Positions 14,798 through 25,285 of a stretch of DNA of 49,673 nt are shown here, in pieces (the stretch's first letter is position 1; each line of letters begins with the position of its first letter). Below the pieces are notes generated by a model. The model worked only from the letters and a program-made list of their open reading frames with translations, ran no database searches and was not told where the DNA came from. This DNA is from Wenzhouxiangella sp. (GTDB lineage: Bacteria > Pseudomonadota > Gammaproteobacteria > Xanthomonadales > Wenzhouxiangellaceae), in NCBI GenBank assembly GCA_007134485.1, contig SLKT01000090.1, positions 1 to 49,673 of the forward strand, written 5' to 3'. The position numbers and the translations under genes were made by a program.

Positions 14798-17035
14798 ATG
14801 ATCCGGCTTTTCCTGCCCGTGCTGCTGGCCGCCTTGCTATTGCCCAACCTGGCGCTGCCCTCCGAAAATACAGCCCCCGACCTGGAAAGCATCGTGACCT
14901 TGCCCAGGCTGGCCGGTACCGCGCCATCTGGTCCGGAATGGTCGCCGGATAGCGAGCGGGTCGCTTTTCTGTGGAACGACCATGGCATGCCGTTTCTCGA
15001 TTTGTGGCTTGTCGAAGCCGATGATGATGAACCGACTCGTCTGACCCGATACGCGCCCGAACCCGAATCGATCCTGGGGCCCGGTGACGACCTGGGTCTG
15101 GACGCATTGCGCGCACGTGCCCGTGAACGTGAACATCGCGGCATCTCGGAACTCGTCTGGCATCCGGACGGCAAGCGGATTCTGTTCGTGCTCGATGGCC
15201 AGCTCAAGATCATTGACCGCGACGGCCACGAGCCCGAATCGGTCGGTCCTGGCGGCAGCGCTCTGGCCGTCTCGCCTGACGGCCGGTTTTTGTCCATGCT
15301 GCGACGGGGCGATCTGTGGCTGATGGACCTGGAAACTTTCGAGATCGAGCAGGCCACCGACCTGGGTCAATCCGGCATCGGGACCGTCCCTATCGGCGCG
15401 TTTGTTCGGCCGGACGCCTATGTCGGACGTTACCAGTGGGCGCCCGACAGTGGTCGGATTGCAATAGAGTTCATTGACCAGCGCGAGGTCCGGCGCGTGT
15501 CATTTCCCAGCTACCTGCACGAGGAACCCCTGTTGCACGAAGTCCGGCGCCCGTACCCGGGTGATACCGACCTGATTCGCAGGGTCGGGGTGATCACCAT
15601 CGGCCGGGACGAGATCGACTGGCTGGAGCTGGAACAATCCAACCGGCGCCTGGTGCTCGATATGGACTGGGCGCCAGACAGCGAGCGCCTGCTGGTCATG
15701 CAAGGCGCCGATGTGGCCGAGGATCGCTGGATATTCGTCGCCCATCTCGGCTCGGACCAAATCGAGCAGGTCTGGCACGATCATCGCCCACGCCGCATCT
15801 ATCCCATCTTTCGGGCTCTGTGGGACCATACCGGAGAACGGATCCTGTTCATTGGCGATCACGAGGATTACTACCGCCTGTATGCCTTGCCCGGCAATGG
15901 CGAGCCACCGGCGCGCCTGAGCGGCGATTACGACATTGCCGGTGAGCGCTCGGCCGCCTGGATGGCGCTGGATCGTGCCGGCGATGGCCTGCTGGTGATG
16001 TCCAGCGAGCACAGCCCCCATGAACGGCATGTGCATCATCTCAACCTGGATGACGGCGCCAGTACCCGGCTGACCCGCATGCCCGGAGTGCATCAACCAG
16101 CACTCTCACCGGATGGACGCAAGCTGGCCCTGATCAGCTCAAGCGACACCCGACCGGGCGAGTTGTACCTGCTCGACCTCGAGAACGATCAGGACGAACG
16201 CCGTGTCACCCATTCACCACTGGAGGCGTTCCATGACTATGACTGGCTCGAACCGCGCTATGTGAGCTTTGCCAGCCGTATCGATGATTTCACCCTGCAT
16301 GCCCGGATCATCGAGCCACCCGACATGCAACCCGGTGAACGCTATCCGGTGATTCTCGGCAGCATCTATTCCAACACCGTGCTCAACGCCTGGAATCCCG
16401 ACCGACCCACCTCGATTCTGCAGCAGCAAATGGCCATGGCCGGCGATTACATCACCGTGCTCGTGGATGTGCGCGGCAGTGTCGGTTACGGGGTGGAATT
16501 TCGCGAAGCATTCCAGGGTGACTGGGGCGGCGACGACCTGGAAGATTTGCACAGCGCGGTCGAGTACCTGGCCGGACTCGAGCATGTCGACGGCGATCGC
16601 ATCGGCATCTGGGGCAACAGTTACGGCGGATTGTTGGTGCTGGCCGCGCTGTTTGAAAAACCGGGTCTGTTCGCCGGCGGCGTGGCCGGGGCGCCCGCGG
16701 TCGATATTCATCACTTTACCGGCTTCGACCAGCACCTGACCCGTCGACCCGATACCCATCCGGAAATTTTCGAACACGGCAGCCTGCTGGACATGGGCGA
16801 GCATCTCGAAGATCCCTTGCTCATCATTCACGGTCTGCACGATGACATCGTGCCGCTCAAGACCACGCTGATGATGGCCGAAAAGCTCAAGTTGCTGGGC
16901 AAGACTTTCGAGCTTGATATCGTCCACGACTCCGGTCACTGGTGGGCAGCCAGCGACCACTACGCGCGCTATACCTTCGGTCGGCTTGACGCATTTCTGC
17001 GCCGCCATGTCCCGCCCGGGCCAGAGAGAGATTGA
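14798..17035 (+). CDS. Secreted S9 family (DPP IV-like) serine peptidase
   Basis: A 745-residue protein from the ATG at 14798, where a signal peptide starts (MIRLFLPVLLAALLLPNLAL, cleavage near ALPSE); a GGAG sequence precedes it. The N-terminal beta-propeller has WSPDSERVAF, WHPDGKRILF, VSPDGRFLSM and WAPDSERLLV blades. The C-terminal alpha/beta-hydrolase contains the nucleophile motif GNSYGG, the acid in HGLHDDIVP and the histidine in HDSGHWW. It likely removes dipeptides or cuts short peptides in the periplasm or outside the cell. The gene follows pirin after 79 nt and may have its own promoter. Confidence 0.93.
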   Translation: MIRLFLPVLLAALLLPNLALPSENTAPDLESIVTLPRLAGTAPSGPEWSPDSERVAFLWNDHGMPFLDLWLVEADDDEPTRLTRYAPEPESILGPGDDLGLDALRARAREREHRGISELVWHPDGKRILFVLDGQLKIIDRDGHEPESVGPGGSALAVSPDGRFLSMLRRGDLWLMDLETFEIEQATDLGQSGIGTVPIGAFVRPDAYVGRYQWAPDSGRIAIEFIDQREVRRVSFPSYLHEEPLLHEVRRPYPGDTDLIRRVGVITIGRDEIDWLELEQSNRRLVLDMDWAPDSERLLVMQGADVAEDRWIFVAHLGSDQIEQVWHDHRPRRIYPIFRALWDHTGERILFIGDHEDYYRLYALPGNGEPPARLSGDYDIAGERSAAWMALDRAGDGLLVMSSEHSPHERHVHHLNLDDGASTRLTRMPGVHQPALSPDGRKLALISSSDTRPGELYLLDLENDQDERRVTHSPLEAFHDYDWLEPRYVSFASRIDDFTLHARIIEPPDMQPGERYPVILGSIYSNTVLNAWNPDRPTSILQQQMAMAGDYITVLVDVRGSVGYGVEFREAFQGDWGGDDLEDLHSAVEYLAGLEHVDGDRIGIWGNSYGGLLVLAALFEKPGLFAGGVAGAPAVDIHHFTGFDQHLTRRPDTHPEIFEHGSLLDMGEHLEDPLLIIHGLHDDIVPLKTTLMMAEKLKLLGKTFELDIVHDSGHWWAASDHYARYTFGRLDAFLRRHVPPGPERD

Positions 17036-17086
17036 TGCACGCTACAATGCACTTCTGGCCCGCTTGATCAAAACAGACCTCAGGCA

Positions 17087-18772
17087 ATGACCAACAGCGG
17101 CAATTCCGAATCTCCACAACATACCGAGTTGACCCAGCTCGAACCGACCGGCCCTTCCGATAGTCAGCATGCCGCCCGACTGGTGGTGATCCAGGGGCCG
17201 GACCTGGGCGAACAGGTCGAGTTTTCCGACCAGGCCCGTGTGCTCGGCCGTTCGACGCAGGCCGATGTCCGGTTAACCGCGCCCGGGGTATCGCGACGCC
17301 ACTGCCGGATCGAGCAACGCGATGGGGCCTGCTGGATCGAAGACATGGGCTCGACCAACAAGACGCGGGTCAACGGGGCAGCTGTCGAGTCGCATGCGCT
17401 GACCGACGGCGATCTGATCCGGCTGGGTCAGACCATACTCAAGTTCGTCGCACCCACCAATCCCGAAGCGCCGTATTACCACAAGCTGGCCGAAGAGGCG
17501 ACCCGCGACCCGCACACCGGACTGCTGCGTCGCGCCTTTGTCATCTCCTCGCTGGAACAGGCCGCGGACAAGGCCAGCGCCAATCCGGCAGAACCAGCCG
17601 GCGGCGTCATCTACCTGGCCCTGGACGCTCACAGTGAACTCCGGGACCGAGTCGGAATGGCCGGTATCGAGAAACTGCTCGGCCTGATCGGCCAGCGTCT
17701 GGTTTCAGATGTTGACTCGCATCACCTGCCAGCCATCTATGGCGAGCACAGCCTGATCGTCCTGGTCCGGGACCTCGATCCGGAGCAGTTGTTGAAACTG
17801 GCCGAGCACATGCGCCGGCACATCCGATCCGAAGTGTTCGAAGTCGACACCGAAGAGCTGGCAGTGACCGTCAGCCTTGGCGTGTGTCCGTTCAACCTTC
17901 GTATTGGCAACGCCGACGCCATGTTGGTGCGCGCCGCCCGAGCCGCCGAGGCCTGTCAACGCGAGGGCGGCGACCAGTGTCGCGACTATCAACCCACGGT
18001 CCTGGCGGGACATTCCGGTGAAGACGAGCAAGTCATGCTCGGACTGCTGCGCGAGGCACTGACCAAGGGCACACTGCAGATCCGCTTCCAGCCGGCCGTG
18101 AGCATGGATGACGATGGGGTCAGCCACTACCAGATTCTGCCGCGCCTTCTGACCGACGATGACGAGCTGATTTCGGCCGGTGTATTCATTCCCATCGCCG
18201 AGCGTCATGACGAGGTCCGTTCCATCGATCGCTGGATGAGTGTCCGCGCGCTGCGCGCCATCGAAGATCAATTGGAGAATGATCGGCGCATGCGACTGTT
18301 TGTCAGTCAGTCGGCCCAATCACTCGATGACTTGGCACGCTACCGTGCCCTGGCCGACAAGTTACCGAGTGCGGTCGCCAACGATGAACTACTGGTGTTC
18401 GAGTTTCGACAAGGTGATGTTTCCAGGAATCTCAAGGCCGCCCGCCAGCTTCTGCCGCAACTGAAGGAACTGAATTTCGGGGTGGCGATTTCGGGTATTG
18501 ACGACGCCTCCGAAGCGGGCTTGATGCTGCCCCACCTGAACGCTGACTATTACCGGCTCGCACCATCACTGACCCAGGAGGTCGGTCACAATGATGCGGC
18601 AACCACGCGCTTTGACAACATGGTGCGACAGATTCACGAAAACGGCGGAAAGGTCATCGTCTCGCAGGTCGAGGATGCCGAGACCATGAGCAGGCTCTGG
18701 AGCCGCAACGTCGACCTGCTGCAGGGCAATTTCATTCAGCAGCCCAGCCAGAAGCCGGACTTTTCCCTGTAA
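17087..18772 (+). CDS. FHA domain protein with degenerate GGDEF and EAL domains (FimX-like effector)
   Basis: A 561-residue cytoplasmic protein. FHA domain about residues 30-121 with the phosphothreonine-binding residues present: GRS (Arg55), SRRH (Ser69, His72), STNKT (Asn91). A GGDEF-like domain spans about 135-290, where the signature reads YGEHS (218-222), so cyclase activity is unlikely. An EAL-like domain spans about 305-555: FQPAVSMDDDG is kept, but the EAL position reads YQILPRL and no metal-binding ExN set is seen, so phosphodiesterase activity is unlikely. SAGVFIPIAERHDEVRSIDRWM resembles FimX-type domains, which bind c-di-GMP without cutting it. It likely joins Ser/Thr kinase signals (FHA) with c-di-GMP, perhaps for type IV pili. 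Confidence 0.85.
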   Translation: MTNSGNSESPQHTELTQLEPTGPSDSQHAARLVVIQGPDLGEQVEFSDQARVLGRSTQADVRLTAPGVSRRHCRIEQRDGACWIEDMGSTNKTRVNGAAVESHALTDGDLIRLGQTILKFVAPTNPEAPYYHKLAEEATRDPHTGLLRRAFVISSLEQAADKASANPAEPAGGVIYLALDAHSELRDRVGMAGIEKLLGLIGQRLVSDVDSHHLPAIYGEHSLIVLVRDLDPEQLLKLAEHMRRHIRSEVFEVDTEELAVTVSLGVCPFNLRIGNADAMLVRAARAAEACQREGGDQCRDYQPTVLAGHSGEDEQVMLGLLREALTKGTLQIRFQPAVSMDDDGVSHYQILPRLLTDDDELISAGVFIPIAERHDEVRSIDRWMSVRALRAIEDQLENDRRMRLFVSQSAQSLDDLARYRALADKLPSAVANDELLVFEFRQGDVSRNLKAARQLLPQLKELNFGVAISGIDDASEAGLMLPHLNADYYRLAPSLTQEVGHNDAATTRFDNMVRQIHENGGKVIVSQVEDAETMSRLWSRNVDLLQGNFIQQPSQKPDFSL

Positions 18773-18849
18773 CCTGCGCGTCCACGCAGAGTGATCCAGA
18801 CGCTCCCGACAGAACAGGAGACGACCGGATCCTGACCCGGTCGGCCGGC

Positions 18850-20754
18850 TTACTGAAAGGCGCCTTCGAAACGGTCACGCAGGATGATTTCACCCGCCTG
18901 GTCAAATGCACCCACGTCATCATATTCTGCTCCCAAAAGGATTTTTCTCAGGTGGTGATCAATGTCGCGTCCAGATGACGTCAATGGGGGATCAGGATCG
19001 AGATCTTGCGCACAAGCATCCAGGGCCGGGGAGTCGTCGGAAAGCCTGTGATTGCCCTGGTGTGGATCGACCAGCCCGGGGTCATCCTCGATCAAGGTGG
19101 TGACCAGGTCGGCCTTTCCACTGTGATTCTCGATCGAAGTGATTTCGCGGGCCACGATGCAGGCAGCCCTGGTCACCCTGGTTTCACCGGCCCCGCCACT
19201 GACCAGGCTTGCGGTATCCGGCTGATCAATCAGCAACCCCTCGATGTGCAACTCCATATGCTCGAAAGGAGCAACCTGCGTTTCGATCACGCCCGTGAAT
19301 GAGACGGGGGAGCTCTGTGTTGAGACGGTAGACCATTCCAGCGAGGCGCTGCTGGAGTTGAACAGGCCAAATACGCTTGATTCGGATCCACCCTCGCTGA
19401 GAAACTGGTTGTTGGCGACCAGGCTGTTGTGCAGGACCAGCGAATGCACTTCGTCATCATCGCTGGTATCGCTGCCGTGAACATGGAACACGAGTCCATG
19501 ATCCAGCTCATTCCCTGTGATTTCCGTTTGGTGAAAACTGGCGTAAGCATCGGAGCTGACCGATACAATGCTTCCCGCAACGGGATCAGTCATCGAGTTC
19601 GAGATGATTTTGGAGCATGTCAGCGAGGATTTCCGGATTCGGCAGTCATCATCGCTTTCCATGGCCAGGGAGGCCTCATCGATCACGGTAATCGCGGCCG
19701 CCCCTGACTCGGCTTGATTGGAATCGATGATGACATTGACCAACTCGGCTTCAGTCTCGGCGCCCTCCAGGTAAATCGCTCCCCCATTCAAGGCGCTGTT
19801 GTCGACCATCTCAACCGGCAAGTGTGACTGTTCGCTGATGTCGGGATCGGCGCCATCCATGCGTACCGGGCTTTGACCCGTCGCAAACAGTCCGCCGCCA
19901 AAACCTTCCGCCTCATTTTCCACGATGCCCGACGGATCATCGGAACCGGGCAGGTCTCGACCGCCTGAACCAAACTCAAGCTGGCAGTCGTCCAGGTAAA
20001 TTCCACCACCGTTGGAACCCGCTGTATTCAAGTGGATACCCGTGTCGTTGTCGATGTGAATACCACCACCCTGACAGTAAAGGCCGCCCCCGTGACCCTC
20101 TGCTGAACTCGAGAACAATCGACTGGATCCCGAAATCGTCAGTTCCGGAGCGCCATCATCGGTTTCAATCAATGCGACGGCGCCGCCGTTACCGGTGGCA
20201 TTATTCAGACCGATCCGAACATTGGTGGCAATGATGGTGTGCCCTCCAAGGACCAGCAACCCGGCCCCATCGGCATCGAACGACCGGCCCGTGGCCGAGG
20301 CCGATTCCGTAGTTCCGCCTCCGAACCCGATATCTTGAAATTCAACGTTCAAACTTTCTCCTTCAGGACTGTAAACCTGGACGGCACGATGGTCGTCGAA
20401 GGCAAACAGCACCAGTGGTGGATCAGCCGTAAAATCAAGTAAACAGTCCTCGAAGCCCCCTTTCAGGGTGACTGACTTGGTGATCACGAGTTCGTCGTTC
20501 AATGCAACCAGCCCTTCGCCAGTCATGATGATCGTGTCGCCGTGCTGCGCGGCGTCCATGGCGTCTTGCAACGATTCAAAATCACATTCCTTTTCATCAT
20601 CCCCGACCACGAGTGTCTGGCCCGAGCCGCGCTCGCCGGCATCGATAGAGGCCGGGGCGACCCCGGGCAGTCCCAGCAGCAGGACGAGAATGGGCCACAA
20701 GGCAATGCGCGAGAGACCAAGTCGATCTAGGCAAGTTCCGGGAATTTTATTCAT
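18850..20754 (-). CDS. Secreted parallel beta-helix protein with DRFE tail
   Basis: A 634-residue, acidic exported protein. The N-terminus has a signal peptide (hydrophobic core IALWPILVLLLGLPGVAPA). The body has the hallmarks of a right-handed parallel beta-helix: FESLQDAMDAAQHGDTIIMTGEG at the start of the helix, then many GNGGAVAL, GHGGGLYCQGGGI, SNGGGIYLD and LNGGAIYLEGAE turns. A DSPALDACAQDLD...YDDVGAFD segment near the end matches 'choice-of-anchor Q'-type domains. The last residues are EIILRDRFEGAFQ, a tail shared in variant form by three other proteins here. It is probably a surface or extracellular binding protein or polysaccharide-active protein; no catalytic motif was recognised. 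Confidence 0.85.
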   Translation of the reverse strand: MNKIPGTCLDRLGLSRIALWPILVLLLGLPGVAPASIDAGERGSGQTLVVGDDEKECDFESLQDAMDAAQHGDTIIMTGEGLVALNDELVITKSVTLKGGFEDCLLDFTADPPLVLFAFDDHRAVQVYSPEGESLNVEFQDIGFGGGTTESASATGRSFDADGAGLLVLGGHTIIATNVRIGLNNATGNGGAVALIETDDGAPELTISGSSRLFSSSAEGHGGGLYCQGGGIHIDNDTGIHLNTAGSNGGGIYLDDCQLEFGSGGRDLPGSDDPSGIVENEAEGFGGGLFATGQSPVRMDGADPDISEQSHLPVEMVDNSALNGGAIYLEGAETEAELVNVIIDSNQAESGAAAITVIDEASLAMESDDDCRIRKSSLTCSKIISNSMTDPVAGSIVSVSSDAYASFHQTEITGNELDHGLVFHVHGSDTSDDDEVHSLVLHNSLVANNQFLSEGGSESSVFGLFNSSSASLEWSTVSTQSSPVSFTGVIETQVAPFEHMELHIEGLLIDQPDTASLVSGGAGETRVTRAACIVAREITSIENHSGKADLVTTLIEDDPGLVDPHQGNHRLSDDSPALDACAQDLDPDPPLTSSGRDIDHHLRKILLGAEYDDVGAFDQAGEIILRDRFEGAFQ

Positions 20755-20804
20755 GAGTTCACGACCTCTGGTTTGGTTGTTCTCATTGAGTCCAAACGCA
20801 AAAT

Positions 20805-20833
20805 CCGGAAAAACGTGCCAACCAAATTTCCGG
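20805..20833 (-). terminator. Possible terminator of the HD-GYP gene
   Basis: CCGGAAA / TTTCCGG arms (20827-20833 and 20805-20811) are 7-bp perfect and 15 nt apart. Read on the minus strand the hairpin is followed by ATTTTG. It lies just downstream of the HD-GYP stop and about 50 nt upstream of the secreted beta-helix gene, so it could terminate the former or regulate the latter. The loop is long and the T-run weak. Confidence 0.35.
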
Positions 20834-20853
20834 TTGCCCCCTTGCGGAGCGAT

Positions 20854-22131
20854 TCAAAGGTGGAGGGTGAGCTGGGCGGTCAGTTCGCGCATGTCGATGC
20901 CGTCATGGCTGTCCGGCAACACTTCCGATATGCGCAACGGATTGGAGACCCCGGCGGCGCGCTGTCCGGCAAGGTCCAGCTCCGCGCCAAGACGCGGGCC
21001 CTCGTCGTCGTGTTCAACGATTCGGACCAGCGGAAGAAATCCGCGCACCGAAGGAGATTCCATCACCACGGCCAGCGATTCGTTGCTCAATCGCACCAGC
21101 GTTCCGGGGGTCACCCAGCCCATGAGACTGGTCAGACACTCGACGTACTTTCGATCGAACTGGGTGTCACGATTCTTCCACAATATACCCAGCGCCTGGT
21201 GATGGGACCTGGCCGGATCGTAGACACGATGGGAAGTGATCGCGTCATAGGCATCGATGATGGAGATCACCCGGGCCAGCGGCAGGATCTGGTCGCCGGT
21301 CAGTGCCTGCGGATAGCCACTGCCATCGGGTCGTTCGTGGTGACTGAGCACGGCCTGGGCGACCTCACCCGGAACGGCGGATTCGGTCTTGAGCATTTCG
21401 TATCCGAATTCGGAGTGACGCTTGACCTGCTCGAATTCTTCCGGCGTCAGCCGCCCCTTCTTGTTGAGAATGTTCATGTCAATACGCATCTTGCCGAGGT
21501 CATGCAGCAAGCCCGCCAGTCCGGCCATTTCCATTTCCCGCTTTCCCCAGCCCAGACTGGCCGCCAGACCCATGCTGAGAATCGCCACATTGATGCAGTG
21601 CTGGGCAGTGTAACGATCTCGCTGCTTGATCCGGCTGAGCCAGACCAGGGCCGCCAGGTTTTCATCCAGGGACTCGGCCATTTCGCCGACCACCGTTCGG
21701 GCGCTCTGGAAATCAATGCTGGCGTCATTCGACAGGGCATGGATCAGACTTTCCGCCTGCAGATCAAGCTGGTGATAGGTATTGACGGCAGCCGACAGCG
21801 AGTTCCGATCAATGCCCGCTCGGCGCAGCAGATCGACCGCATGATTGGTCGGAGCATCACCTCCGTGACGCGCGAAAATCGTCGGGCGATAGGGGTTGGG
21901 GCTACGATCGAGATCAATGACCACCCAGTCACAATGGGCCTGCAGCCAGCGCTTTTTCTCGAAAGTATCGACCACCATGCCCTGGAGTGGGAAATCAGTC
22001 TGTTCCCAGGGGATGGACAACTGACGTACGAAATGACCGAGCCTGAGATCGGCGGGCAAAATCTTGAGCTCATACTCCCAGAGGCTCCGCTCGCGGAATT
22101 CCTCCCATGACTGGATGCTCACAGCCCTCAA
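20854..22131 (-). CDS. HD-GYP domain cyclic-di-GMP phosphodiesterase
   Basis: A protein of up to 425 residues. The N-terminal DUF3391-like segment reads LPADLRLGHFVRQLSIPWEQTDFPLQG. The HD-GYP domain spans about 160-370: His178, HDLGK (210-214), RHSEFGYEML, HHERPDGSGYP (264-274) and IIDAYDAITSHRVY. All metal-binding and GYP signature residues are present, so c-di-GMP hydrolysis is expected. The start is uncertain: TTG at 22131 or GTG four codons later; neither has a strong ribosome binding site. No response-regulator receiver domain is attached. It probably opposes c-di-GMP signals read by effectors such as the FHA/FimX-like protein. Confidence 0.92.
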   Translation of the reverse strand: MRAVSIQSWEEFRERSLWEYELKILPADLRLGHFVRQLSIPWEQTDFPLQGMVVDTFEKKRWLQAHCDWVVIDLDRSPNPYRPTIFARHGGDAPTNHAVDLLRRAGIDRNSLSAAVNTYHQLDLQAESLIHALSNDASIDFQSARTVVGEMAESLDENLAALVWLSRIKQRDRYTAQHCINVAILSMGLAASLGWGKREMEMAGLAGLLHDLGKMRIDMNILNKKGRLTPEEFEQVKRHSEFGYEMLKTESAVPGEVAQAVLSHHERPDGSGYPQALTGDQILPLARVISIIDAYDAITSHRVYDPARSHHQALGILWKNRDTQFDRKYVECLTSLMGWVTPGTLVRLSNESLAVVMESPSVRGFLPLVRIVEHDDEGPRLGAELDLAGQRAAGVSNPLRISEVLPDSHDGIDMRELTAQLTLHL

Positions 22132-22272
22132 TCCCGCCAGCGATCACTCGCCGAGTCGAAGTGTGAAAATCCTTGTTGACCATTCATACCGAGCCCCCCT
22201 TTAATTTCTGGCTTATCGTGATGGACCTCACATCTTAGGCCGATTGCTCGCGTTTTTCAAAGATTCTTGCTT

Positions 22273-22329
22273 GACACGGACCGATCGTTGCGTGTCGCCG
22301 GTCCGAACTGCGGCTGGTCCCTGCCGCAG
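22273..22329. promoter_or_regulatory. Two hairpins in the 231-nt gap after the S9 gene
   Basis: The gap 22132-22362 contains a GC-rich perfect stem CTGCGGC / GCCGCAG (22308-22314, 22323-22329, 8-nt loop) and GACACG / CGTGTC (22273-22278, 22291-22296). Both lie downstream of the S9 peptidase stop and upstream of the HD-GYP start. No T-run follows on either strand. They could be a factor-dependent termination region or a 5' leader structure of the HD-GYP gene. Nothing else was recognised in the gap. Confidence 0.3.
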
Positions 22330-22362
22330 ATCGAGCCCAGGCGCCGGACGACAGGACTATGG

Positions 22363-25113
22363 CTATTCGAAGCTGGTCAGTTCGGTCACGAATTCCGCGC
22401 CTCCCATTTCTTCCGGCAGGCGGCCTTCGGCTCTGAGCAGCATGCGCGGAGATTCATCACCGATCCAGATTGTCTGAGCGCCGCCGTCACCATCCAGTGG
22501 CGAAAGCTTGACCGGCCAGGCCTGGAATTCACCGGCCTCGGTTTCGATGGTCTCTTGCGCTTGAACCTCGATCTGGAAATAGCGCACCCGTTGCTGCATG
22601 CTGATTTCGGCAAAACGCACCGGCGAGCGGTAACCTTCGCTCAGCGGCAGGGCGGTCAACACTGCTTCCAATCCGGAATCCCCCCCGAAAACCGGGGCTT
22701 CCAGGTCGATCTGGACCGGGATTTGCGTACCACCGGCATCGATCTGGCCGGTGATTTCGCGGCTGTCGAACTCGACTTCGATGGTGGCCGGACCCTGGTG
22801 GGTGACCCGGCTGATCGGTCGCAGCGTGGTGGCGTCGATCCGGTACTCATCACTGACTTCTCCCATCGGCGTCGTGCTGGAAGACTCGATCACCAGTACC
22901 GCGCGATCATCCTCGCTGTCGTGACGGATGTTGCGCTTTGAATCGATGCTCGTTTCGCCACCGCCCATGTTGAGGCGCGTGGTGTACTCGAATTGTCCAG
23001 TGGCGACCTGGCCGGCATCCACGGTCGGCAAGGGCCGGGTCCGGGCGGCGGCCAGTTCATCCGCCAGGTCGGTGACCTCGACGCTGTCCACATCCACGGT
23101 AATCGCAGCCAGACGTTCAGCGATGGGCTCGGGCCGTTCGGCCTGGTAGCGCCCACCCAGGTGGCCGGCCAGGAATTGTTCAATGCGGGCAAACATGGCC
23201 AGACGATTCTCGCGGTCGCGGAAACCATGGCCTTCATCCGGCGCCACGATGTATTCCACCGGCAGCCCGGCCTCGCGCATGGCGACCACGATCTGGTCGG
23301 CCTCGGCCTGGCGCACGCGCGGATCGTTGGCGCCATGAATCACCAGTAACGGACGCTTGATGTTGTCGACATGGTTGATCGGCGACTGGCGTTCAAGCTG
23401 GGCGCGGCCCTCGTCAGTGTCCGGGTCACCCATGCGCAGGGTAAACATCTTGCGCGCCGGGCCCCAGTAAGCCGGAATGGAGTTGATCAGCGTGATCAGG
23501 TTGGACACGCCGACGATGTTGACCCCGCAGGCATACAGGTCGGGCGTGAATACCATGCCCGCCAGCGTGGCGTAACCGCCGTAAGAGCCGCCCATGATGC
23601 AGACCCGCTCCGGGTCGGCGATGCCTTGCTCGACCAGGTAATTCACGCCATCGGTGATGTCATCCTGCATGGCGTCGCCCCACTCCAGGTTACCGGCATT
23701 GAGAAAGTCCTTGCCTAAACCGGTGGAGGCGCGGAAGTTTGGCTGGAACACGGCATAACCGCGGTTGGTCAGGAACTGGACCTGGGCGCGGTAGCCCCAG
23801 GTATCGCGCGCCCATGGCCCCCCGTGGATCAGGGCAACCACCGCCAGGTTCTCGGCCGGTACGCCACTGGGCAGGCTCAGGTAACCGGGAATTTCCAGGC
23901 CATCGCGGGCCGTGTAGCGAATCGGCTGCATTTCGGCCATGTGTTCGACCGGAATCTCGGGCCGGGAGCGGTACAGTTTTTCGACCGTTTGCTGCTCGCG
24001 ATCAAACAGGTAAACCGTACCGGGATCGACATCACGTGACAGGCTGACCAGGGCCATGCGACCGTCGCGGGTCTGGGAAGGCAAACCGATCTCCCCTTCG
24101 GGCAATTCATTGCGCAAAAATTCCAGGTCGGCGGCAAAGTCATCGTCATGCGGATAGATTCTCGGCCGGTCGCCAACATAAATCGTGGCCAGCAGGCGGT
24201 CATCTTCCGGGTGGAAGATCGCTCCGGAGAAATCCACCTCGCCTTCCGGGTCACGCTCGAAAAGGGTCTTTTCGCCAGTCTCCAGGTTGAACTCGTACAA
24301 CCCGGTCAGGTCGACATCCTCACCCCTGTTGGACATCAACCAGACCGACTGCCCATCCGGGTGGAAATTCATCGGTGCGCAGCTTTCCAGCCAGCTGCAT
24401 TCATAGACCGCCTCACCCAGCTCGCCGTTGTTGACCTCGAGAATCTCGGTCCCGCCTTCGCTGGTCTGGCGCATCGCCAGGCGCACCTCGCCTTCCAGGT
24501 CGGCTGACCAGCCGGCGACACTGAGATCGTTCTGGATCAGCAACTCGCGCTCGCCGGTACTGATGCTCACTGCATAGACATCGTGCAGGGCCGGGTCGCG
24601 ATCATTGAGGCCGACCAGGATCCGATCGGGGGTGTTGCGCGGCACGGAAATGATCATGGCGCGCACGCCATCCAGGTCGGTCAGGTTGCGGGCTTCGGGG
24701 ACCTTGGTCTCGGCATCGACCTCGCCGCTCGGATCGACCGCCCAGACGTGAAAATCTTCATCCCCGTCACGGTCTTGTACATACAGAAGGTAGCCACTGT
24801 CCTGGCTCCAGAAGTAACCGGGCACAGGACGCTCGTCAGCGGTCACCGGACGGGCCTCATCAAAGGACTGATCGACCTTCTTGACCCAGATATTGCGCAC
24901 TCCCTGGTGGGGTCGCATGAAGGCCATGTAACGACCATCCGGTGAAATCTGAGCGCCGGAAATCTCGGCATCGTCGAAGAACAACTGTCGATCCAGCAGG
25001 GGCGGCAGATTGTCCAGGTAAGCCAGCGGCTCGACCGATTCGGCCTTGATCACCAACGGCAGGCATATCAGCAAGCCGGCCAGCACACTTGCGGTTGAGC
25101 GTTGCGAGAACAT
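22363..25113 (-). CDS. S9 prolyl oligopeptidase family peptidase with C-terminal DUF3108-like extension
   Basis: A 916-residue exported protein, longer than typical S9 acyl-peptide/prolyl peptidases of 650-700 residues. Signal peptide: [24 protein letters not shown]. The beta-propeller contains [11 protein letters not shown] and [26 protein letters not shown]. The hydrolase domain has the nucleophile [10 protein letters not shown], Asp in HGANDPRV and His in DEGHGF. After the peptidase ends (near AGHLGGRY, about residue 690) there are some 220 extra residues that include [28 protein letters not shown] and [18 protein letters not shown], reminiscent of DUF3108-type periplasmic beta domains. 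The extension is in one uninterrupted frame, so it is a genuine fusion. It is monocistronic as far as can be seen. Confidence 0.92.
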   Translation of the reverse strand: MFSQRSTASVLAGLLICLPLVIKAESVEPLAYLDNLPPLLDRQLFFDDAEISGAQISPDGRYMAFMRPHQGVRNIWVKKVDQSFDEARPVTADERPVPGYFWSQDSGYLLYVQDRDGDEDFHVWAVDPSGEVDAETKVPEARNLTDLDGVRAMIISVPRNTPDRILVGLNDRDPALHDVYAVSISTGERELLIQNDLSVAGWSADLEGEVRLAMRQTSEGGTEILEVNNGELGEAVYECSWLESCAPMNFHPDGQSVWLMSNRGEDVDLTGLYEFNLETGEKTLFERDPEGEVDFSGAIFHPEDDRLLATIYVGDRPRIYPHDDDFAADLEFLRNELPEGEIGLPSQTRDGRMALVSLSRDVDPGTVYLFDREQQTVEKLYRSRPEIPVEHMAEMQPIRYTARDGLEIPGYLSLPSGVPAENLAVVALIHGGPWARDTWGYRAQVQFLTNRGYAVFQPNFRASTGLGKDFLNAGNLEWGDAMQDDITDGVNYLVEQGIADPERVCIMGGSYGGYATLAGMVFTPDLYACGVNIVGVSNLITLINSIPAYWGPARKMFTLRMGDPDTDEGRAQLERQSPINHVDNIKRPLLVIHGANDPRVRQAEADQIVVAMREAGLPVEYIVAPDEGHGFRDRENRLAMFARIEQFLAGHLGGRYQAERPEPIAERLAAITVDVDSVEVTDLADELAAARTRPLPTVDAGQVATGQFEYTTRLNMGGGETSIDSKRNIRHDSEDDRAVLVIESSSTTPMGEVSDEYRIDATTLRPISRVTHQGPATIEVEFDSREITGQIDAGGTQIPVQIDLEAPVFGGDSGLEAVLTALPLSEGYRSPVRFAEISMQQRVRYFQIEVQAQETIETEAGEFQAWPVKLSPLDGDGGAQTIWIGDESPRMLLRAEGRLPEEMGGAEFVTELTSFE

Positions 25114-25285
25114 GGGAGGACTCCTTGGAATTCAGAATGACATCAGAATCGATCCGGGCAAAATAACAAGACATTCCGGGGTCTGTCATGGGCCAGAGGT
25201 CATGGCCGCGCGGCTCGCCCGGCCCGAACCTCGGTGCTGGTAATTTGACGACCGTCAACGATGCCGATTGGGCCGTGGCAGGATA

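Noticed and set aside
18774-18842. Stems CTGCG/CGCAG and GACCGG/CCGGTC between the convergent FHA and beta-helix genes, considered as terminators
   Set aside because: The stems are only 5-6 bp and no T-run follows on either strand; a factor-independent terminator is not supported.
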